Shown here: positions 6,334 through 6,884 of the stretch, piece by piece
Position numbering within the stretch: position 1 is the stretch's first letter
Layout of the letters: each line of letters begins with the position of its first letter
Assembly (NCBI GenBank): GCA_013361975.1
Contig: JABFXB010000351.1
Span: 1-6,884, forward strand
Length of the DNA: 6,884 nt
Direction: 5' to 3'
Source of the DNA: Dermatophilaceae bacterium
Lineage (GTDB): Bacteria; Actinomycetota; Actinomycetes; Actinomycetales; Dermatophilaceae
The notes under the pieces: generated by a model
Told to the model about the DNA's origin: nothing
The model's database searches: none
The model's input: the letters and a program-made list of their open reading frames with translations, nothing else
Translations under genes and position numbers: made by a program

Positions 6334-6664
6334 CTGCACGGCCATCGCGGCCTCGTCTTCGACCTGCAGACCCTGGTCGACCGGCGGCGGGCGCTGATCC
6401 TCTTCGGCGGCCACGGCAGGCACCGACGGCGCCCTGGTCGAGGCACCCGACGAGACGGCCGGGCCCTTCCCGGGTGACGGGTCCAACGGCCAGAACGTCC
6501 TCGACGACTCCGGCATCGTGCGGCAGGACATCCGCAGCAGCATCGGCACGTCCACGACGACGGCCGAGGGCGTGTCCCTCACCGTCAGGCTCACCGTGAA
6601 GGACCTCGCGACGAGCTCGGCCCTGGTCGGTGCCGCCGTCTACGCCTGGCACTGCAACCGTGAC
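6334..6664 (+). pseudogene. Remnant of an exported intradiol ring-cleavage dioxygenase
   Basis: Two pieces of one ancestral gene lie in different frames. The first piece (about 6334-6411) reads HRGLVFDLQTL then DRRRALILFGG, resembling the start of secreted actinobacterial intradiol dioxygenases with a twin-arginine signal. The second (about 6398-6664, shifted by one base) reads AATAGTDGALVEAP, then ETAGPFPGDGSNG, IVRQDIRSSIGTSTTTAEGV, LTVRLTV and AAVYAWHCNRD. That is the start of the protocatechuate/catechol dioxygenase-like domain. The hydrophobic signal core and linker between the pieces are missing, and no ATG or GTG stands at the expected start. Similarity stops after WHCNRD (6647-6664), just before the Gly-x-Tyr carrying the first iron ligand; all four iron ligands (two Tyr, two His) are therefore lost. 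It cannot be a working enzyme. The family call comes from remembered motifs, not a database search. Confidence 0.8.
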
Positions 6665-6690
6665 CGCACACCTCGACCCAGCGGTCAGGT
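6657..6690 (-). terminator. Hairpin at the 3' end of the helicase gene
   Basis: TGACCGC (6661-6667) pairs perfectly with GCGGTCA (6681-6687) around a 13-nt loop. Skipping G6660 as a bulge, ACC (6657-6659) pairs with GGT (6688-6690), giving 10 bp in total. The helicase stop codon (6685-6687, minus strand) lies inside the stem. There is no T-run in either direction, so it would be a non-canonical terminator of the kind often proposed for high-GC Actinobacteria. It also coincides with the point where the dioxygenase similarity ends. Confidence 0.45.
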
Positions 6691-6884
6691 GAGCGGGGCG
6701 GGCAGGGGATCGGCGTGGACGATCGTCAGCTCCGACACGGCACGGGTCAGCACGACGTAGAGACGCCGCAGGCCGGTACGTTCGTCGGGCTCGGCCGCTG
6801 CGATGGCGCTCGGCTCCACGACGACCGAGCGGTCGAACTCGAGACCCTTGGCGACGCTCGCCGGCACGAGCTCGACCTGGCGGT
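6685..6884 (-). CDS. UvrD/HelD/HelR-like SF1 helicase ATPase, C-terminal part
   Basis: Only the last 65 codons are in the window; the gene continues beyond 6884 on the minus strand. The visible part carries two C-terminal superfamily 1 helicase motifs: VAKGLEFDRSVVVEP (motif V region, with the KGLEFD core) and GLRRLYVVLTRAVS (motif VI, containing the ATP-contacting arginine of LTRA). It ends HADPLPAPLT before a TGA. This tail is typical of the actinobacterial HelD/HelR/UvrD-like group, which includes factors that displace or recycle RNA polymerase as well as DNA helicases. The N-terminal arms that would separate these are outside the window, so a precise name is not justified. The gene converges on the aro cluster, and a hairpin overlaps its stop codon. 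Confidence 0.85.
   Translation of the reverse strand, partial: RQVELVPASVAKGLEFDRSVVVEPSAIAAAEPDERTGLRRLYVVLTRAVSELTIVHADPLPAPLT

Noticed and set aside
6136..6477. Possible 113-residue gene overlapping the end of aroQ
   Set aside because: Its first part is an out-of-frame reading of aroQ. Only codons from about 6334 to 6411 resemble a protein family, and these belong to the dioxygenase remnant.
6518..6760. Possible 80-residue small gene
   Set aside because: The GTG at 6518 is inside the dioxygenase-like sequence (an internal Val), similarity extends upstream of it, and the last part runs antisense into the helicase gene.
1..6884. CRISPR array, tRNA/rRNA genes, insertion sequence ends or phage genes
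   Set aside because: I saw no spaced repeats, no tRNA-like cloverleaf, no transposase or integrase motifs and no flanking target duplications.

Overview
This window is about 6.9 kb of very GC-rich DNA. Third codon positions are almost always G or C, and GTG starts are common. The gene order is mltG, aroE, a prepilin-type peptidase, aroC, aroK, aroB, aroQ, all on the + strand. From memory this matches the shikimate locus of Actinobacteria; Mycobacterium tuberculosis has the same order around Rv2553c-Rv2537c. Codon bias and protein style suggest a high-GC Micrococcales member, perhaps Intrasporangiaceae. That placement is inference, because no rRNA or other taxonomic marker is present.

Positions 7-2881 hold mltG (a membrane-anchored peptidoglycan lytic transglycosylase), aroE (shikimate dehydrogenase) and an A24-family prepilin peptidase. 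They overlap by 7 and 4 nt, so they are probably translationally coupled. Positions 2882-2972 are the only real gap inside the cluster. The gap contains two GC-rich inverted repeats and a strong ribosome binding site for aroC. Positions 2973-5856 hold aroC, aroK and aroB, again overlapping by 7 and 4 nt. aroQ (5867-6304) follows after 10 nt and appears to have its own -10 element overlapping the aroB stop codon, spaced for a leaderless mRNA.

The aro genes cover shikimate pathway steps 2 (AroB), 3 (AroQ, type II), 4 (AroE), 5 (AroK) and 7 (AroC). DAHP synthase (step 1) and EPSP synthase (step 6) are not here and must be encoded elsewhere. All five enzymes keep their expected catalytic residues and look functional.

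Positions 6305-6684 contain no intact gene. They hold the decayed remains of an exported intradiol ring-cleavage dioxygenase. Its twin-arginine N-terminus is in one frame, the start of its catalytic domain is in another, and everything from the first iron-ligand tyrosine onward is gone. The remnant runs directly into a hairpin that covers the 3' end of a convergent minus-strand gene (6685-6884, continuing past the window). That gene encodes the C-terminus of a UvrD/HelD/HelR-like superfamily 1 helicase. This junction looks like a rearrangement point where the conserved locus ends.

I found no new defence, mobile or regulatory system. The most unusual items are the dioxygenase remnant, the in-frame 12-bp repeat near the start of mltG, the probable leaderless promoter of aroQ and the hairpins before aroC.
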